A DNA stretch of 64,000 nt from Cyclina sinensis (Eukaryota; Mollusca; Bivalvia; Venerida; Veneridae): the NCBI GenBank assembly GCA_012932295.1, contig JAAONU010000010.1, positions 27,463,348-27,527,347 of the forward strand, read 5' to 3'. The notes under the pieces are model-generated. The model was not told the DNA's origin, made no database searches, and saw only the letters and a program-made list of their open reading frames with translations. Positions 61,151 through 64,000 of the stretch are shown one piece after another. Position numbers and translations under genes: made by a program. Position 1 is the first letter of the stretch. Each line of letters begins with the position of its first letter.

Positions 61151-62926
61151 TATTTTATTTATTTCATGTTTTTCAGTGTTATTTCGAAAAAAAGGTAAAA
61201 CTGTGATAACATGAACAAGTTATCCACCTGTGGTGCACCCCAATATTTACTATGTCTCTGCACGTGCGACACGCTATTCAAGGTAGTTCCAAGAAATTCG
61301 ATAAAAAATAATGAAAACCTAGGCTTTCAGTGTTTATTTCTTCACTCATAAGCACAAAAATAACATTTTAGCAAAACATTTTTAATATTTATTAAATCTA
61401 ACGAAATATCACAGAAACTGCAAATACATCAATGAAATATATTCCTCCGCGTCAGGACATGACGCAAAATTGAAACGTCCGCCATATTGTTTACAGTTTC
61501 TTTAACAGTAAAATAGCGTTCTGGCCCACTAAGCTCTTTAAACGATAACTGTACAAAATAAAAAGTGTTTTCATATTCATCTGGATTTAATTAGGTGTTT
61601 TATTAAAAAATCAATCACTCTCATCTGATTCTATCATGCGGATACGATTATATGCCGGTCGAACTGTGTTTCTTTGTAATTGGGGTGCAGAGAGGAAAAA
61701 AAAAGTAGTCCGGCACAGTGAAAATTATATTTTGTAAATTTCACTAATGGTTTATCAGAATATAATCATCTGATATTTTACAATAAAACACTGGAAAGCA
61801 TGAAATAAGTTCAAAGTATCTCTTATCGATATATCCATAGTTTTCAGATAACGAGTCTACTCGGAAGTGTGTATCTGGAGAAGTAAAAGATAACAATACA
61901 ATTAGATTATAGCTAAGAAATAAATATGTATGTTTGTTTCCTATTTTCCAATTCTTCTTTTAAAATTTCAAAGAAAACTATTTACATCGATAATGAACTG
62001 TATAGGGAGGTACTGCCTAGTCTAATTTGTTCATCTTGTAAAATTTTCGGCGTAGTTGTTTTAAAATCGATTTCACCCCACATAATGGAATTGATAGATA
62101 CATAATCTTAAGCTGAAGTAGGAATTTGCCTTAGGTTAAATTGTTGCTAAGCAGAATCCATAATTGGTAGTTTAACTGCATCTGAAAATAATGCAATAAT
62201 TGTAACATTAATACAGCCGTAAATCAAATATGAAAACGCATTTACCATGAACATTAATACTATAATGCTATGAAATTAATATATTTAAATATCTAATTTA
62301 TTTCATTGAAAATGATATTGACATGTTTAGCATGAAACTCACTTTTTTGTTTATATCCTAAACTTTTATTGAAATTGGACGTACGATTACTATTTGCGTT
62401 CAAAATTTGCCAATATCCGAACTTTACACTTAAGGGGCATTAATTTTATACTGTACTTACGGCGAATATTGTTTTGAAGATATGTTTTATTTGTGCTTAA
62501 GTGATATTGACAACTTATTGATAAAGTGGAAGAAATATATTATTTATTGGAAATCAATAAAGATTACCTTGTATAAATTTGTTATATTATTTGTCGAGCA
62601 TTGCATTTTGTTTGAATAGCATGACTACCCTTTGAAAATGTCCAAAAGACTATTAATATTCTCTGATCAATGAAGCCACATTTATAATAAAGTTTTTATC
62701 GTATTTGATCATACCTGTCTGAAAAAAAATAATGATAATGTAAGGTATTCTGAAGGACAACGAAAATGTGCCACTTTATGTCTCATCAGAATGACATTTT
62801 ATCAATGTTAGTAGATATTAGCCGAGTATTGATCTGCCCTGAATTTCAACACCCTGAGTTTACCATTAAAACTATGGTCCTCACCTTACCAAATAATCTT
62901 ACTATTTACCTAATTAAACAAGAGGG
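61151..62926. other. Intergenic; inverted 20-bp pair, otherwise nothing recognised
   Basis: ATTTCATGTTTTTCAGTGTT near 61162 and its approximate reverse complement AACACTGGAAAGCATGAAAT near 61785 suggest an old ~640-bp inverted-repeat element. No gene found. The 62766-62954 frame overlaps the start of the next repeat element and is not supported. Confidence 0.4.
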
Positions 62927-64000
62927 CCGTGAATGCCATAGATCGCTCACCTGAATACTTTGCCTTTGCGTCTGCTATTGAGCTAACATCAAAAGCTTTT
63001 TTAATAATCTCCCTATATAAATCTATATGAGACCTCTAGCTGATGCTCCATTTAAAATATCTACGTTCTAGATATTTGTGGTTTCAGACAAAGGGTTTTT
63101 AAAAGTTTGCCTATATAAGCGTATGTAACATCAACTGACCCCCGTGGAAGGGCTAAATTTGATCCCAGTGGCATAATTTGAGCAAATTTGGTAGAGGTCC
63201 ACTAGATGCTACTTACCAAATCTTTTGGCTCAGGGCTTTGTGGTTTCAGACAACAAAATTTTCAAAAGTTTTCTTATATAAGCCTATGTTCTCCCTTGGA
63301 CAGGACCAAATTTGACAAGGTATAATTTGAACAAAATTGGAAGAAGTCAACTTGAGATAGCTTCATAACAAATCTTACTTCTAGGCCTTGCGGTTTCTGA
63401 CAAGAAGATTTTAAAAGTTTTTTTATTTCATATATAACTCTATATTAAAAATGTGAGACCTGGGGCGGGACCATTTTTGACCAAGGGGCCATGAATTGAA
63501 TAAATTTAGTAGAGGTCCTCCAGACAATGCTACAACCCAAATATGCCTTTTGGTTTCTGATTTGAAGATTTTTAAAATTTTCCTATATAAATTTATGTAA
63601 AAATGTGACTTCCAGGCAGGGCCTATTTTGACCCAGTTGCTATGATTTGAACAAACTTAGTAAAGGTCCACTAGACAATGCTACACACGAAATATCTAAA
63701 CTCTAGGTCTTGTGGTTTCTGACAAGAAAATGTTAAAAGTTTTATATATAACTCTATGTAAAAATGATCCCTGGGGCGGGGCCTATTTTGACCCAGGGGA
63801 CATGATTTGAACAAACATGGTAGAGGTTCACTAGACCATGCTACATACCAAATCTTAAGGCTCAGGCCCTTGTCGTCTCAGATAAGAAGATTTTCAAAGT
63901 TTTCCCTATGTAAAATCAATTGACCCCCGGGTTGGAGCCAAATTTGTCCCTAGGGGCATTATTTGAACAAACTTGGTAGAGGGCCACTAAACAATGCTAC
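62927..64000 (+). mobile_element. Tandem-repeat-cored element, runs off the window
   Basis: Begins AACAAGAGGGCCGTGAATGC then GATCGCTCACCTGAA (5' hairpin mutated). About six diverged ~155-bp units with GGTAGAGGTCCACTAGA and GTGGTTTCAGACAA follow. The 3' terminus lies beyond position 64000. Confidence 0.88.

Overview
The window is eukaryotic nuclear DNA, AT-rich, with short exons, GT-AG introns, dense nested mobile elements and many satellite arrays. I infer a bivalve mollusc. The evidence is several copies of a long interspersed element that opens with CAAGAGGGCCATGATGGCCC and closes with TCAGGTGAGCTA, which I associate from memory with bivalve genomes, plus an antistasin-like gene and an NLR-like gene of the HEPN/NACHT kind that is expanded in bivalves. 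No operons, CRISPR arrays or prokaryotic features are present.

Layout. 0.86-2.9 kb: the 3' part of a minus-strand secreted cysteine-rich gene (four antistasin-like domains, one per exon, all introns phase 1). 3.22-3.94 kb: fourteen copies of a 51-bp satellite. 5.07-5.22 kb: a foldback palindrome. 7.95-9.17 kb: a non-autonomous hAT-like element with a perfect 8-bp target duplication and a second palindrome inside it. 11.1-21.0 kb: a decayed minus-strand dynein heavy chain relic (AAA5-AAA6 and beyond). It is split by a tandem-repeat-cored element (13.35-18.83 kb), which is itself split by a 3.9-kb cut-and-paste transposon with a four-exon, now broken, transposase. 21.5-23.6 kb: another tandem-repeat-cored element. 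24.96-26.56 kb: a TTAA-flanked MITE carrying a tRNA-like module, interrupted by a 1.15-kb element.

27.5-43.4 kb (minus strand) holds the main gene. I could assemble six coding exons with fully compatible phases into a 1228-residue protein: HEPN (DZIP3-like), heptad coiled coil, CARD, NACHT NTPase, leucine-rich C-terminus. This is an NLR-like innate immune receptor joined to a predicted HEPN ribonuclease domain. The HEPN R-x4-H motif is created exactly at the exon 1/exon 2 junction. Its introns hold microsatellites, minisatellites and a 2.7-kb repeat-cored element.

43.5-46 kb: a tRNA-derived SINE-like piece and a degraded TIR element. 46.66-48.93 kb: a ~62-bp satellite with a second MITE copy. 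49.64-59.37 kb: a ~55-bp satellite cut into two by an 8,345-bp element (50462-58806). That element has CACTGCGAAAAATA inverted ends, a GAAT target duplication and subterminal fields of TACGG/CCGTA words. Inside it are a LINE relic, a palindrome, a MITE and a two-exon gene that could encode a 35-residue helical micropeptide behind a CCAAT/E2F-type promoter. 61.0-61.15 kb: a fourth palindrome. 62.93 kb to the end: another repeat-cored element running off the window.

All gene models come from reading splice signals and frames by eye. No database search was possible.
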